From contig SAXG01000011.1 of NCBI GenBank assembly GCA_012932865.1, forward strand, positions 1-64,000: a stretch of DNA of 64,000 nt, read 5' to 3'. Within the stretch, counting starts at the first letter, position 1. Each line of letters starts with the position of its first letter. The translations under genes were made by a program, and so were the position numbers. The notes below the pieces were generated by a model. It saw only the letters and a list, made by a program, of their open reading frames with translations, was not told the origin of the DNA and searched no databases. This DNA comes from Amylostereum areolatum (Eukaryota > Basidiomycota > Agaricomycetes > Russulales > Stereaceae). Shown here piece by piece: positions 21,315 to 35,198 of this stretch.

Positions 21315-24300
21315 ATGCCTAATCCCATACCAAAAGAACACATCAACTATATTCTCACACACGTTATTCTTCCACCCAAACTTCCATCCGAGGACGATAG
21401 CAACAACGCATGCGATTTTGCCTTTTGCCAGATCCTTACAAGTGCGGTCGAAAGCTTCAAATCTCATGCCACGGCGGCTGAAAAAGATGTGTGGACGCGC
21501 GTGGAGGGCTTGACAAGACACCTTGGCGACCTGACGGAAGCGATGACAAGGGAGAGGATCCGGAGGGCGTTGACGATGGCGCAGCCAGGTGGTGAGTCTG
21601 TTTGCTCTGTCCTCATGATACTTTTGAAGCCCCCCTGGGAGCGAGAGACAAGTCGGTGGCAGCCTCTTTTTTGGCTGCTAGTACTGCCTGGGACACAACC
21701 GTACGCGTGTACAATTGCTAACTTTCTTTTTCTCCAGATCTGCGTGCAGTGTACATGCGCTCCCAGAACGCCTGCATGCTATTCACAAGACAAGAGGCGG
21801 AGACCTTAGTAACAGCCTGGGAAGCGTCCCCTCGAGCGAAAGACGTCCTCAAGCCCACAGGAAAACTCATTTGTTCTTACCCTGGACCGGCCGTTGCCAT
21901 CCCCAACTCCGAACTTGACGATGCTGTAGCTCGAGACGAGCTCTCTTCCGTTTTGGCGCAACTCGCCCTCTACGATACAAGCGCGATACCCATGACGCAC
22001 AAGGCCGGGTCCTCGGTCCCTGAAGAACGCGAAGCCGCCGATCCTGCATATATCACGAACTTTGTTATGGCCGTTTTACGGGGCAAGGGACGTGCGGCAG
22101 ACGTTCAACGCTTTTCGAAGCGGGTTGCAGACGACTCTATTGCAGCGAGCTCGACGAAGCCGTGGCGGCGCTCGCCCTTGTGGCTCTCCATCCGCGTGGC
22201 CATGCAGGCTTCGCTTCCAGAAGCGCAATACAAGGCCTTTATGATTTACTTTCACGCCTACCTCGTCGACATCGCGGTGAATATGAAGTACGGCAGCGAA
22301 GTCCTGTACTTTGGCCAGGCGAAGATGGCTCGTCGTCTCCACAAGCTTCCCCAGGCGCCGGCCTTCGTAGGGGCCGCGGTCACGCAGGTAGTGGACAGAG
22401 CGCAGGGATTACTTGGGACGCGGTGGAAGGCGATCCGATTGGAACAAGAGAAATCGGCGCCATGGGATCCTGCCACTTTGGACCTCCCCGCTGCGACCCA
22501 CCAGTCACTCACTAACTCCCGAGAATACCTCCTACAGGCCCTCAATGGGAACAATGAACGTCCGGCCGCCGTAGAATTCAACCCCAAAGAACGCCCTCGC
22601 ATGCGCGACATCGACGAGTTGAGCGAGTTTATCGAGCATGCCGCGTTCAAAGGCGCGGAGCCCCGTCTTGCCCTCATGGACTTCGAACGTGCCATCCGCA
22701 ACAATATCGACGCATGGACGGATCGCAACCTGTATGACAAACAGGCAGCGATCGTTGTTGGCGAGTGCATGGTGCAATACCTCGATCTTGCGTTGGTTCA
22801 ATACAAGGACAGCGCAGAGGACCAGTCCTACATGATTCTCACCGCGATGGAGCTATGGGTGGCGCTCGACAAGATTGTATTGGAACAGTATCCACTGATG
22901 AAGGAGTATCCTCCCGTGATCCCTTCGTCGTTTCTACAACCTACCCTTCTTCGTCACACGGAAACGATTCATCGCGCCAACGAGATCCAGAAGTACCTTC
23001 GCGTCCGCGAGATGCAAGCTCAAGCCCAAGACCATCTCCAGTCGATTTTCTCCCCTGATGCAGTCAATGATACATCTTTTAGCGTACGATATTACGACGA
23101 GGCCGAGGCTCTACAACAGTTACATCGCGAGATTCAACGCAAGGCCCGCGACGAACGTATGATCAAGCGGGACGAGCTGTCAACTTTGAACGGCAAACAC
23201 GCTAGCCTTAGAAGAACCGCCGACAAGATGCGCCACGAGTACACAGAGGAGCGCGTGCACAAAGCGGCTTGTCCCCGGTGCGCACTGGAGACGAGGATCA
23301 ATGATATGAAGATCGACATGCATGAGTGGCCGCTCCCGGAGGACGAAAATGCGGCCAAGAACGTCGTCTTCGAACTTAACGTCCCATTCCCTTTTGCTAT
23401 GTGGCGCTCGTGCACCTACCGCGTGCTTGTCGACATCGGATCGACGCAACCGCGAGGATATTCAGGGACGTCCTATCGAACTGGACAAATATGAGCCACT
23501 GACACACTGGAGTTCTAAATGGTTCCCTGACCGGCGTGTCACCGTCGCGTCGAGTCAAGCATCGTTCTCCCATAGTCATTTCAGTCGTGTTTCTATCCCA
23601 GCAACAGAGACCTCGGTGTTGGTTAATTGCACCCTCCACCTCCGACTATTTGATTCCGAGTGTCACTCATTGGCATCCGGACCTTTCATCACGGATATCC
23701 TCGACCGGTGCACCCTAAAGCTCCCTAAGACGGGGCCTTATGCCACTCTCGACTTTGCCGTCCGCGGGACGACTCACACGCCCAATCAAGTCATTGCGAT
23801 GCAAGGAGACTGTCCCGATGGACTCTCGCCCTTCGAGCACCACACATACTGCATGGTCCGATGTGGAGCGCGCCTACAAACTTTGAAAGTTATTGAGCAG
23901 ATTACTTCCCAAGATCTGACGTGGGGCCGAGAATAAGTCAATACACTGCTTGCCCAAACGATGTGGCAGTTGGGATGGTTATCTCAAGATGGGGCCTTGC
24001 GCGAATGGCATCAGGATCTGGAGAACAAGAAAATCGCGCTCAGATTGCTGGAGACGAGCATGGAGCGTCTGAAGAGCATTGAATCCAACTGGTTAGAGGC
24101 TGTGACGGTTCGGTCTCTTGGTGCGTTTATGTTACTGTCGTGTTGAATGATAGCTGATGTTTTATCAGTCACCATCGTTGCTCGCCTTCTGGCATCGACC
24201 GTCGATGGCACCAGCGAAGTTGCTCGGCAAGCTTATATCTTCATGCGAAAGGCTCGCGATGTGACTTATCAGTGGATGCACAACCTCGCCGACGAGCTTC

Positions 24301-27300
24301 AAAGTGTAATGGACCAACAGCGCCTCTCTGAATTTCAGAGTCGTCTTTGTGACGTTGCCGCGACATGCAGGGCCACTTATGATGTGGACGACAAACACCT
24401 TGCCTCCCTTTTCAGCTCCCGAGGCGATGTCGCACAGTTCCTGGAATGTTCCGTCACCCTCAACGACAACGCGCCTCCTCTTGCGAACAAAGTTGATCAG
24501 GCTCTTAAGGCGGTTCTTAACCGTGATCGGAGGCTGGCCCATTATCTGGAGAGGACCTTAGAGCGCAAACTGAATAACGACTGGGGCAGTCCCATTCTGA
24601 AGCAGGCCATCACCGCGGTCTGGCCTGGATATCGTCCGCGCAGTAGCAGCTGGGAAGCCCTGCCTGTTCCGAATTCGCGTTGGGTAACGGCACGCACACG
24701 GCACGATGCTGCTGATGGCGCCCAACAGATCCACTTCAACCTGCTGGATGGACGGTTGCTCGTCAATGGCAAACCTCTGGGTCGCTTGCCGAAGGATATT
24801 GTTGTGCACCCACTGTATGTGCGCATATTCGGCAAGGTCGGTAACTTCGTTTTCCGTGTTTTCTGTGGGACGCGTGTATTGACATTCAAACTCCTTGGTA
24901 GAAAATCCTGAATGTTATCCCTTCCGAAATGCTAGGCATGGAGTTCTGCACGCGTACAGAAATCTCCGGGTATCGGGTTAGTCTCTGGGTTTATTCATCT
25001 CCTGCCGTCCTTATATTGCCCATTAGGTTCACTTCTACCTCAACATGGCGCGCAAAGACCTGGTCATACGGGCGCAAAGGGGTGCTCAAGTTCTACAAAT
25101 AATCCCACACAATATCCTGGAGAACGACTTCCCTGCGTTTTTCACGAGAGGTCAGACCCATTGGCTCGATCTCGAATCAAAAAGGATGGAGTTCCGCCCA
25201 ATGGCCTCTCTTTGGAAAACGTCCCCGTCAAATTGGACCCTCCATTTCTCACACACCCACTCGTCTTACATGGTTCAGGGAGCCTCCCCCACGAAGCTTG
25301 TCGATGTCAGGAGCCCGGTTGCCAGCATGATCCATGGCCGCATTAGCCCGTTCGAGAAGCCAATATACACCAATATCACGTACGATTCCAGCTCCAGCCT
25401 TCTTCTTGCCAACCTCCCTCGCTCAAGGCTAGCATTCTCCTTGAACAACGCTGGAGATCTCGAATCGCGCAATCTTCCCGGCATGGTCATCGACAACAAC
25501 CAGTCCATTGGCGCCCTGTTTGGGCTAGTCTCGCGACTTGTTCTGCGACCAAGAGATCCGCGAACTCAGCCACGCCGTATTCTCATCCCTACTGGGAAAG
25601 CCGGTTGCGTATTAGATGGACATACTCACGTTGTCATTGACACTGGCGACAACGATCGCATCCAGTACCATAGCTATCGCATAGACGTCGAACTCGAGCG
25701 TTTGAAGGGCAGCGGAACTCTCCAAAGCGAGCTATTCAAGGCGTATCTTCATGCACTTACAGGACATTTTCTACAAGATCCCCTCACAGGTATGACCGGG
25801 ACAGAAGAAGCGTTGCGCGGGCTAGCTCAGCCACGGTGTCATTCCTTCCAACGGTTAGGTCCTGACGAGAGGGAGACTTTACGCCTTCTTGCGTCGTTAT
25901 CCCCGAAGATGCTCTACTATCCCCCTCGTGCGGGCATCACTAACATCCAAATGGTCAAATGGATGCCCAATCTCTCGTCGTTTAACCAACACCCGCGTTT
26001 CCTCGACATCGCATGTTCTATCATGGACACAGCCAAGACTCAGGAAATGTTCTTCGACGACCCTGTCAATCTATCTGCTGACGGTCTCGACTCCGTTGCC
26101 GCTGTTAGCAATCCTCATCTCATGGCACGAGCGACCCGTCGCATTGCTGTGTTCTACCCTCCCGACTTTACAGGGAACCCCTTCGTGGAATGTGCAGATG
26201 TTCCATACCTTGGTCGAGATGTAGCCGACGGTCCAGGACGCGGTCGAGAGGCTGCAGTGTGCCAAATTGCACGTACCGTGGCAGCCTGGCAACCTGGACT
26301 CCCTGTGGATATTTCCCTTGTGCCAATTCGAGCCCTTGGCACGATGGGTCCAGGGAGAGTGCTTGGTACAGGTCAATTCGACAGTCTTGGATTTTCCCTC
26401 GAACGCAATCTGGATCTTCATGCAAACTTTCTAACTCTCCTAGACTTATGTCGTGGAGGTCTCAGTTCTCATGTCAAAAAGTGTCAATTATCCTTTCGCT
26501 TAGGGTTTTATGCATATCATGAAGCGGAAGAAGCCCGTGCTCTTCTTCCCATTTTTATTGCCTTTGCCACCATTCCTACATTCCGTCAACTGCGGCTTCC
26601 ATCACATCCATCGTACACTCCTTCCGATGGTGTTACTCCTGTTCCAGTCCGCATTGCAGAGATCGCTCGGACCGCTGCCGTGCCCCTTACCTCCAGCCCC
26701 ACTTGGCATAGCGAGAAGCAAGGGCCGTCGGAACGGTACAAGACATATGTCACACGAGTCACCACGATATACGAGTCGAAGCTCCGTCGGTACTCTGGAG
26801 AATTTGCCCAGGCGTTTCTTGCCCAAACAGACAGGCCACCTAATAGTTCCCCGCGCTGCGCCCTGGTTCAACATGGGACAATGCGTTGCCAGGCGTTCAA
26901 AGTTATTATGCTAGCTGCAGACACAACGTCGTGCTTCGCGCATTCACAGAACAAACCATTCAAGTCCTCGACCAATATCGCGTGCAGACGCCCCCTTTTG
27001 TTCGAGAATATATGTTTGGAACAAATCTCGCACACGACCCTCCTTGTCTTGCCAGTGCCGTCTCGTTCTCTGCCCTCCTAGATCAGCGATCACCGCCCAT
27101 CCCTCGCACCCCTTTGCGTTCATTCCAAGGTCAAGCGGTGGAATACGATCGTCCTGCAGATACCGAAAATCTTCGAGCCATTCTATCAGAATTCACATTT
27201 TCTTCGGACGTGCTTCATCAACGGTACGGCAGTGACCTGGAAAAAAGTCGAAAGGATCTGGACGGTGGTATGGTTCCCATCGTTCCTACAGAGCATGCTC

Positions 27301-30300
27301 CCGCAGAGGATGTGGATCGTCACCTCGATCAAGCCAAGGGTCAAATGGTTATCTACTTCAACCTGATTAGGTCGGCTCTGCAGCCATCGGAAGATAGCTC
27401 GGCGGAGATTGCGATGGAGAGAGCAGGCCTCTGGCCTTCGCTCACGCGTCGCACTGTTTTGGAACGACTCTCTCATACGCTGATTGATGGACTCCCCCGA
27501 GGATGGCAGAGGTCCATCGTGGCGTTCGCTCTCCGCCTCTTGGAGTTCCAGAGGTCGAGTCGCCTTCTCGGACTTGCTTTGAAAGGCAATCCCGAGGAAT
27601 TTGCGAAGGAAGCGAACAATAAAGTTACCGATGTCGAGGCTTCACCCGAGCATCCAGATTGGCTCCTCATTCAGGTGTGTAGGAATCACGTCCTTGAGTA
27701 CATAGTCGTGTAATGATCGTCTTTTCATAGATCGATGGTGATTTCCTTGCGCGCAAGCTGCAGCTCGACGTCGCTCGCGAGATGATCAGCCCCTCGACTG
27801 GGGCGAACATGGCCCTTCAGCTGAACATGGGTGAAGGGAAATCCTCCGTAATTGTTCCGCTGGTGTCCGCCGCTGTAGCTGATGGAGACCAACTTGCTCG
27901 GATCGTTGTTCTAAAGGCCCTTACCGTCCAAATGTTCCACCTTTTGGTTGATAGACTGTGCGGACTAGCTGGCAGGCGAATTTTCTACCTTCCATTCTCT
28001 CGTAACGTGCATCTTTCCGCCGACAACGTTTCGAAGGTGCAAGACCTCTATACGCAATGCGTCCAGGAGAAGGGGGTTATGATCGCACAACCGGAACACC
28101 TTCTGTCCTACAGGCTCAAGGGGATGGATGTGCGTCTGCACCGCTCGGCCAACGGCGATGTCGTCATTGCCGACAAACTTGCAGAGTCACAGCAGTGGTT
28201 ATCACAGCATGCACGGGACATTCTAGATGAAAGCGACGAAATCCTCCATGTAAGGAATCAACTCAATTATACTGTCGGCACGCAACGCCCCATCGAAGAT
28301 CACCCGGACAGGTGGACGACTACACAGCAAGTGTTCGGTGTTGTTGCCAGGATTTTCGCTGCTATCCAAACGCTATATCCATCCCAGGTGGAGTTGCGTG
28401 ACCATTGCAGGTCCCGTTTCCCCTCCATCCGCGTCCTAGGTCCAGATGCTGCGAGATCTCTGGTAGAGAAAGTCGCCACTCAAGCATTCGCCGGCAACAT
28501 ACCCAACCTCGCGCTCGCACTCCTGCATGGACCAACGAAGCAGGCAGCATACAACTTTATAATCAGCTCCGTCATTGACGAGAATGACTACAGTCACCTC
28601 AAGTCCCACCTAGCCGACAGCAGCAGTTTGTGGAAGGGCCTTCTCCTTCTACGGGGACTGCTAGGTAATGGCATTTTGGACCATGTACTAAGTCAAAGGC
28701 GTTACCGTGTAGGACTATGGTTTGGATCCGCGCCGCACGATGCTTGCTGTCCCGTATCGCGCGAAGGTAAACTTTGTAAACTTTCGTTCTTGCCACAAAG
28801 ATCTATCGGTAGCACATTGAAGGACGTGCCCAGCTTACGATCCGAGTTCGGCCACCAGGACGTCGGTATCTGTCTCACTATCCTTAGTTACTATTATGAA
28901 GGCATTACAAGTGCACAACTTCACCAATGCTTCGGCCTACTGCACAAACAAGATAACCCGTCCCTCGAATACGAAAATTGGGTCAAGAAGGTTGACGGTC
29001 TACCGGTAGCTCTGCGACAGCTGACGGGTGTCAATACTCGTGACGTTGACCAGTTCAATGATGTTTTGTTACCCCACCTTGGACGCTGCCACGCTGTCGT
29101 CGATTTCTTCCTATCCCAGGTCGTCTTCCCTAAAGAAGCGAAGGAATTCCCGGAGAAACTCGCATCTTCGCCTTGGGACCTCATCGATCTAACTGAACGT
29201 GTTACGACGGGCTTCAGTGGCACAAACGATAACCGATATCTCCTTCCCACTTCCATCGAACAATGCGATCCGGTTAACCAGCTGAGCACGAACGCACGTG
29301 TTCTCATGTACCTTCTGCAACCAGAGAACGGGAACTACATCTGCACGCAAAATGCGGGTGAAGGGCCACGTTCCGTCGATAGTTTCCTGCAGCTACTCGT
29401 CGAGCAGGATCCTCAACCTCGCGTTCTGCTGGATGTCGGCGCGCAGATGCTGGACAAGCAAAACAAAGATCTTGTATGGGATTGGTTGTTGCTGATGCCG
29501 AACGTTGACGCCGCCATATTCTTCACGGACTCCGATGAATTGACGGTCCTTGCGCGAGACGGCACCGTCGAGCCCTTCATCTCTTCGCCATTCAACCAAC
29601 AACTGGACAGGTGTATAGTCTACCTGGACGATGCGCATACAAGAGGAACCGACTTGAAGCTGCCTCGGGATTACCATGCCGCCGTCACGTTGGGTCCGAA
29701 GGTCACGAAGGATCGCCTTCTCCAAGGTTTGTTCATGTATTCTTACGGGTATATCAGCCTAATGTTGCTCTGGCAGGGTGTATGCGCATGCGCAAGCTCG
29801 GTCACGGTCAAAGTGTCATGTTCTGTGCACCGGCAGAAGTCGACACCCGCATCCTCGAGGCTCGCACCAATGCCAACCCCGCGGCGGCGGTAGGTCCTGT
29901 CGCTGTGCTGGACATCATACGTTGGGCGATGCTCGTGTCCATCGATGACGTCAAGCGCAACGTCCCTCAATGGGCACAACAAGGCATGGACCAGGCGCGC
30001 CGGCATACTGCCCTTGCGATATACTCCAATCCAGGAGCCAATTCCCAACCCGCATCCGAGGCAGAAAAAATCGAGATGTTGAAGGGAGCATGGTTGCAAC
30101 CCGAAGCGCGCACCTTGGAAGTGCTCTACGGTCGTCGACACGGAACTGAGCAATCATTATACCAGCTGGCCCAGACGTTCCCTTTGATCGCCGCCCGCCT
30201 GGAACTCATCGGCGTGACGTCGCTTTCGGACAGCCGCATGGAGGAGGAGCAAGAACGGGAGGTCAGCCACGAAATGGAGAGGGAGCGCCAGATCGAACGG

Positions 30301-31053
30301 CCGCCACAGGCGCAACCTGCGGAGCACGTATTGGACGCTTCTGTCACGAGACTCGTCAGCCGGGGAACGATTCAACCTAACACGGTCTTCATGCCTCTCC
30401 ATCTCCCGCTCAGGTCCTTGCCTACCCACCAATGGCCATGGTCCGCGTGTCTGCTCGCCACACGCGATTTCGGTCAGACGGTCCTCGGCGTACGATACGA
30501 CGAGCTCTCCGACTACCTGCGTCCTGTGAACTGGATCCTCTCCACGGTCGTAGACGACGCACCGGTGCTCGTCGCCATCAGTCCGTTCGAGGCGAACGAG
30601 CTCCTTCCAGCTATACGCAAGTCTAAGAAGGTCCACCTGCACCAGTACACCCCACGGGTCACGCAGACGATGCACTCATTCGACGACCTGCAGTTCAACT
30701 GCATCCCTCCGCTCCCCGAGGATTGGGCCGCGCCCCCACGCTCGATGCAGCTGCAGCTGGATGTGTACGCCGGGCAGCTCTACCTGCCCGACGCCGCGGC
30801 GTACATCGACTTGTGCGCGTTCTTAGGCGTCTACACGCGCGAGTTCGAGGGTCTGGGCCAGCCGCAGAGCGATGGATTCATCAAGCCCGAGCATCGCCGA
30901 GGCATCCTGACGGAGTCGTGCAAGTTCGACGTCAGCCCTCTGGCGTTGCTCAAGGAATTGTTTGGTCTGCGGAGGAAAGGGACGGGGTTCGCGTCGACGC
31001 ACATGGGGAAGATACTGCACGCGCGTCTGTTGCAAGACGACGACTTCACTTAG
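21315..31053 (+). CDS. giant DUF6606-DUF3638-DUF3645 ATPase-like protein; reading frame interrupted
   Basis: One gene of about 3,000 codons. MPNPIPKEHINYILTHVILPPKLPSEDD at the N-terminus is the DUF6606 hallmark. Exon joins are clear near 21600/21737, 24122/24169, 24849/24913, 24979/25028, 27675/27730, 28769/28824 and 29728/29781. The DUF3638 core begins ALQLNMGEGKSSVIVPL (27820; Walker A) with LDESDEIL (28223; Walker B). Next comes DUF3645 (YGLDPRRTMLAVPYRAK, then SLRSEFGHQDV, SYYYEG). The C-terminal part has GCMRMRKLGHGQSVMF, an E/R-rich stretch near 30240 and a tail ending ARLLQDDDFT. Four breaks occur: +1 near 23450, in-frame TAA at 23934-23936, -1 at a C run near 26849-26852, and +1 near 28712. 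The family is large, ATP-binding and of unknown function. Whether this copy is a pseudogene or mis-sequenced is open. Confidence 0.8.
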
Positions 31054-32160
31054 GCTAAGGACCGCATCTGGGGGGAAGGGGGATACCAAAGTAAGCATGC
31101 CGGTCGCGAATGTTTGGCATCGGTGTGGCACGGAACTTACTTTGACGTTTAATTTAGGCCATGGCGCGGGCTGTGTGTGCGCGATGATCATGATCGATTT
31201 TGTCCTATAGTTTGAGATCGATCAGGACTTGTGCCGGACGCTCGAGCATGCAGATATCTTTTTTATCTTACGAACGTGGTATAATATCTATCTTTCTTGT
31301 TACCGCTCGCGACGATTGGACTAAGAAGTTACAGCACATCACCGACCGCTCGGAAAACATCAGGTCGTTGTCTGCCGCAGCCCTTGATATGATACTCACT
31401 CCAGGCGCGGTGTCCACCTTTTTACTTCCCCCGGACCCTGCAACATCGTCCTCGAGGCTTGGACGAACATGTTTTCTCCTCGGATGCATCAACGCCGTGG
31501 CCTCGTCCAATATACATAATCAAACAGCCCAGGTTCCATCGGCGTTATCGCCCGCGAGACGACACTGCATCACAGCATCCGTGATCCCGCCATGCCAGCA
31601 GTTCAACGTTCAACCGTCTCTCGACTTTGGCGTCAATCCCGCATTGAGTAAGTACGGGTCCTGTTTTGCAACCCTGAGTGGACCCCTCATTTTTTGAGTT
31701 CGTCGTCGCACAGGCTTATGCAGGTCCCTCCCGTCTTATCAATAGCCTAACGCATTGAAAGGAGTCACAGGGAGAATTTGACCTTGCGTACGAGCGCCCG
31801 CCGGATCACACACGCCCCCAGTGAGCGCGGACCCATTGAACGAGCCCCGCTCCGCGATCAGTCTTCGCGACCGACAACGTCCCCCTCGTCAGGATCTTCT
31901 CCGTTCTTTTCAGTCGCGAATTAACGCGCCTTTTCGTCTTTCCCACTTCGCCGGCTCCGGGTGACGCCCCACCGTCGGCGGTCAGCCGGTAAGTAAGTAT
32001 AATGTCGACGACGCACGAGCTGCGTACTGGAGCGCACGCGGTGCCGTCGCGGATTTCTACCCCCGGGCCGTCTTCAAGTTTAAAGTTCCTCTGGACTTTG
32101 GGCCTCTTTCTAAACCCGCACCTCCTTCGGCCCCCCCTCTCCCCTAGGGCCCCTCCGCGC
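31054..32160. other. 3' flank of the giant gene, no gene recognised
   Basis: A plus-strand frame at 31200-31697 has no recognisable motif. A tandem GTTCAAC pair sits at 31601-31614. Confidence 0.4.
31601..31614 (-). repeat. tandem heptamer GTTGAAC x2
   Basis: GTTCAACGTTCAAC on the plus strand is GTTGAACGTTGAAC on the minus strand. The same heptamer tandem occurs at 42824, 50125 and 60483. Confidence 0.8.
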
Positions 32161-33840
32161 CCCCTTTCCCGAGATTGAATAATCGTGCAGACCGGCCGGA
32201 CCGCGTGCGCCCGCTCATAACGGACGAGAAACTGGAAAGGAAAATAAGGTCGAGGCAAGTCAGATCAGTGCAGTGGCACGGCACGGCACAGCACGGCGTG
32301 GCGCGTCACACAGTACCATCGACAGGCGATCGCGTGTTGTCATGGACTTACAGGTCGGACGGACGAGCATCAAGGCGATGTAAGGACTGTACTGACCTGC
32401 ATCCCTCATGCCGCTGCCGGCGGGCCAGCAGTCACGCACCCGCACCCTTCATTTTTCATTTACTGTCAATGATCCCTCCCCCCCCCCGGCCCCACATGCC
32501 CTAGATCCACGGCAACTGCGGCGCTGCAGCATTTCGTGGACCGGCCGAGGGCGAACGATAGCGAACGATGGGGATGCCCCCCCCCCCCCCCGCTCCTCTG
32601 CGAAGGTGCAGACCGGAAGCCTCGCCGGAGCCTGGATCGAGCGCGTCAGTAAGCAACTCTTGCCAGCGAGCTGAGCGCGGACGCGCCGCCGCCTGGGGTC
32701 CGAGCCGTCTGAGCCGTCATCGCGAGCGTCTCCTCCCCCCCTCCCAACCCGGGACATGCCATGATGCAGCAATGCGCTGATGGTGCCCAAGTTGCCCGAC
32801 GGCCTGAACTTACTTATGTACGTTTTCGGCTCGGACGCGAGACGCCCGCCGCGCGTCGACTTCGCGAAGCAGGCCCGGGACTCGCACCATCATCATGATC
32901 CATTGAACACCCTATCATCGCGACAACATCTTCCCAGTCACCAGTCAGGCCTCGGGCCTCAGGCTGTGATGTGCACCGCCGCCTGGTGTGTGTGTAAGTA
33001 AGTGCGCCTGTATGAAGTCCAGTGTGCCATGGCATGATCATCCGAGCGCGTTCGCAAGGCTGACGGGCTGTTCGCATCATCGAAGTTCCCCCCCCCTCCC
33101 CCCTGCAGGACGCATCGAGCATCGACGTATTGAACCGGATTCGCCATCGGGCGAGCCGCTATAATGGGAGGGTTGGGGGGAGGGAGGGATCCACACGCAC
33201 ACGCACACGCACACCACGTTCGTCCGCTCGCGACGGGTAAGTGGTAAAGTACACACATACATACCTCATATACTTACATTTACATGCACGCGATCGATCT
33301 CGGGATCGCCCGTCGTTCCCGCTCTGACGACGAGGGGAGGGGGTTCTGTTCGTAAGCTGATGTACTATGTTTGCAGTCGCTCGCGGGAGAAATGGGAGGG
33401 AGAGCCATGGTCCGGCGTCCGTCGCCGTCGCGAGATGATCATGCAGGCGTTGGGTCCTCTAATTCCAAGAGCTCCATGGGCGGAGCCTGAGCCTGATCGT
33501 CTGATCCTCAGACGATTTTGTATGTGTGTATGGATGCATGTAGTATGTATTGGAGCTCTGGACTCGGGATGTCGATGCGTGGGCGTACGTAGTAAGCGTA
33601 GGCACGCCACGGTCCCCGCCGGGCTTCGCGCACCTGTTACTCTATCGGCATTCGACACGAGGCGCAGGGCCGGGGGTGGGGATGGGTAGCTCTGGTAGCT
33701 CCCTGAGGGCAGTGGGGGCCGCCGTCCTTTCGAAGTCACGTTTCTTCCCGTTCCAGTTCCTTCTCCCTATCTATCTGGTTCTCAATTCCGGCGTCGCGGC
33801 TGCAAGCGGTGCGCGTTCGTAAAAAGACCTAGGTAAGGAA

Positions 33841-33866
33841 GTAAGTAAGTAAGTAAGTAAGTAAGG
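33841..33866. repeat. (GTAA)n microsatellite
   Basis: Six tandem GTAA units, preceded by AGGTAAGGAA. The same tetramer occurs singly or doubled at several nearby points. Confidence 0.9.
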
Positions 33867-34170
33867 ACCGTGATATGCGTACACAACTTACGCTCGTCCT
33901 TCGCCGGCGCCGCTTACCAAGTGGGCTACTTACATAGTGGTATGTAGTACCACATACTTATGTTTGTACACCCGCCGGGAGGGACGCTCCTACATAGCAT
34001 GTGTATTAAGGCCTAAGGACGGGAGGACGGGGACACTCTCCGCGCGCGCGCGCGTTGATCCATCGAGTTGTTTGTTGGATCATCGAACGATGAATGCACG
34101 AGCGCATTATCCGAAGACACTTATCCGTCCACGAACCGTGGGCATCAGCGACCGGCGACGGGTCCGGTCG

Positions 34171-34194
34171 AACTTGAACTTGAACTTGAACTTG
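34171..34194. repeat. (AACTTG)n hexamer repeat, four copies
   Basis: Four tandem AACTTG units follow GGTCG. No coding frame can be supported around them. Confidence 0.85.
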
Positions 34195-34891
34195 ATGCAG
34201 CTCGAGTCGACGGGCGGGATCGGTGCCAGTGCCAGGCGAGGACGAGGACCCCCATGCCCTCGGGGCTGATCCCGGCGAGCGGCCGCGCAGGAGGTCCACG
34301 TCTGCCTGTTTTTCTGTTTTTGTTTTTTGTTTTTCGCGCGCTGCCATTACATAGCTGTACCGTGACTATGCGCGACAAGTACTGTTTTAGATAGACGAAA
34401 GATCGGGAAGGGTGGTGGGGGGAGGGGGGGTATAGATTGACATGCACGCGTCCGCTCGCCCCTTCTCTTCATCCCGAGGCGACCGTGCTTCGATGAGACT
34501 GGGCGTGGCAAACCCTCAGCGACCGACCGACCGACCGACTGACCGACCGACTTGAACCAACCCCAATGTGATTGTGATCGTGAACAGGACACGCCGCCCG
34601 CGCCGTCTTCGCCTTCGCGTGCGCTCCCCGGGCCATGGGCAGTCCTGAGCGTACCAACACTGAGCACGCAGCGCGGGACGCCCGCCCCGGCGCGATTCGA
34701 TTCCTGAACAAAATAAAGCAAAAGAGCATCGACTCGGGACGGCCGTCGTCCGCGCGTCCGCGTCCGCGTCTACTGCATCTGCGCGCACCGCCCAGTCCTG
34801 TCCCATCCACTCCGACCCCATTCCATCCCATCCCATCCCACCCTGCCCGGAGCGCGGGGACCTCGGCCGGCATTCAAAATATTCAAGAACG

Positions 34892-34893
34892 GA

Positions 34894-34929
<36 letters not shown>

Positions 34930-34931
34930 AG
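34892..34931. repeat. (GAAA)n microsatellite
   Basis: About ten tandem GAAA units. Reverse frames through it give poly-FLSF peptides, a typical shadow artefact. Confidence 0.9.
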
Positions 34932-35198
34932 ACGCGCGACGCCGTCGCTGCTCAGGCTCGCCCGCGGCACCTCTGGAGAGGGGGCGGTGCGCAGGTTGCG
35001 GTCGAGCCTGAGTACCGTGCGTCGATCGGACGCGACCGCGCTAGTCGCGCGCGTGGTAAGTCACTCCTCACTCACCCGCTCGACATTCCTCGGCGCCTCG
35101 ATCCTCAGATCCCCAGCGAACGCCGCAGTGGGCAGCGAACACGGACGCGGTCGTGGACAGGTAAGGTCAGTAAGGGACACCGCACCACGCTCTCCCCA

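Noticed and set aside
23413..23455. A 43-nt intron (GTGCTT...ATTCAG) as the cause of the frame change in the giant gene
   Set aside because: The length fits the frame change, but the donor is poor, the intron is shorter than the local norm, no branch site is clear, and it would remove a YRVLVDI stretch that looks like coding sequence. Kept only as an alternative.
26847..26893. A 47-nt intron (GTTCCC...TTGCCAG) explaining the frame change near 26.85 kb
   Set aside because: GTTCCC is not like other donors here, and the removed sequence reads naturally as protein if one C is added to the CCCC run.
28666..28713. A 48-nt intron (GTAATG...GTGTAG) in the DUF3645 region
   Set aside because: It has good splice signals, but it is divisible by three and so does not restore the YGLDPRRTMLAVPYRAK frame. 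It would also remove GNGILDHVLSQRRYRV, which matches the family.
33841..33866. GTAA repeat as a telomere-like or CRISPR-like array
   Set aside because: Units are only four bases, there are no spacers, and the sequence is not the fungal telomere repeat.
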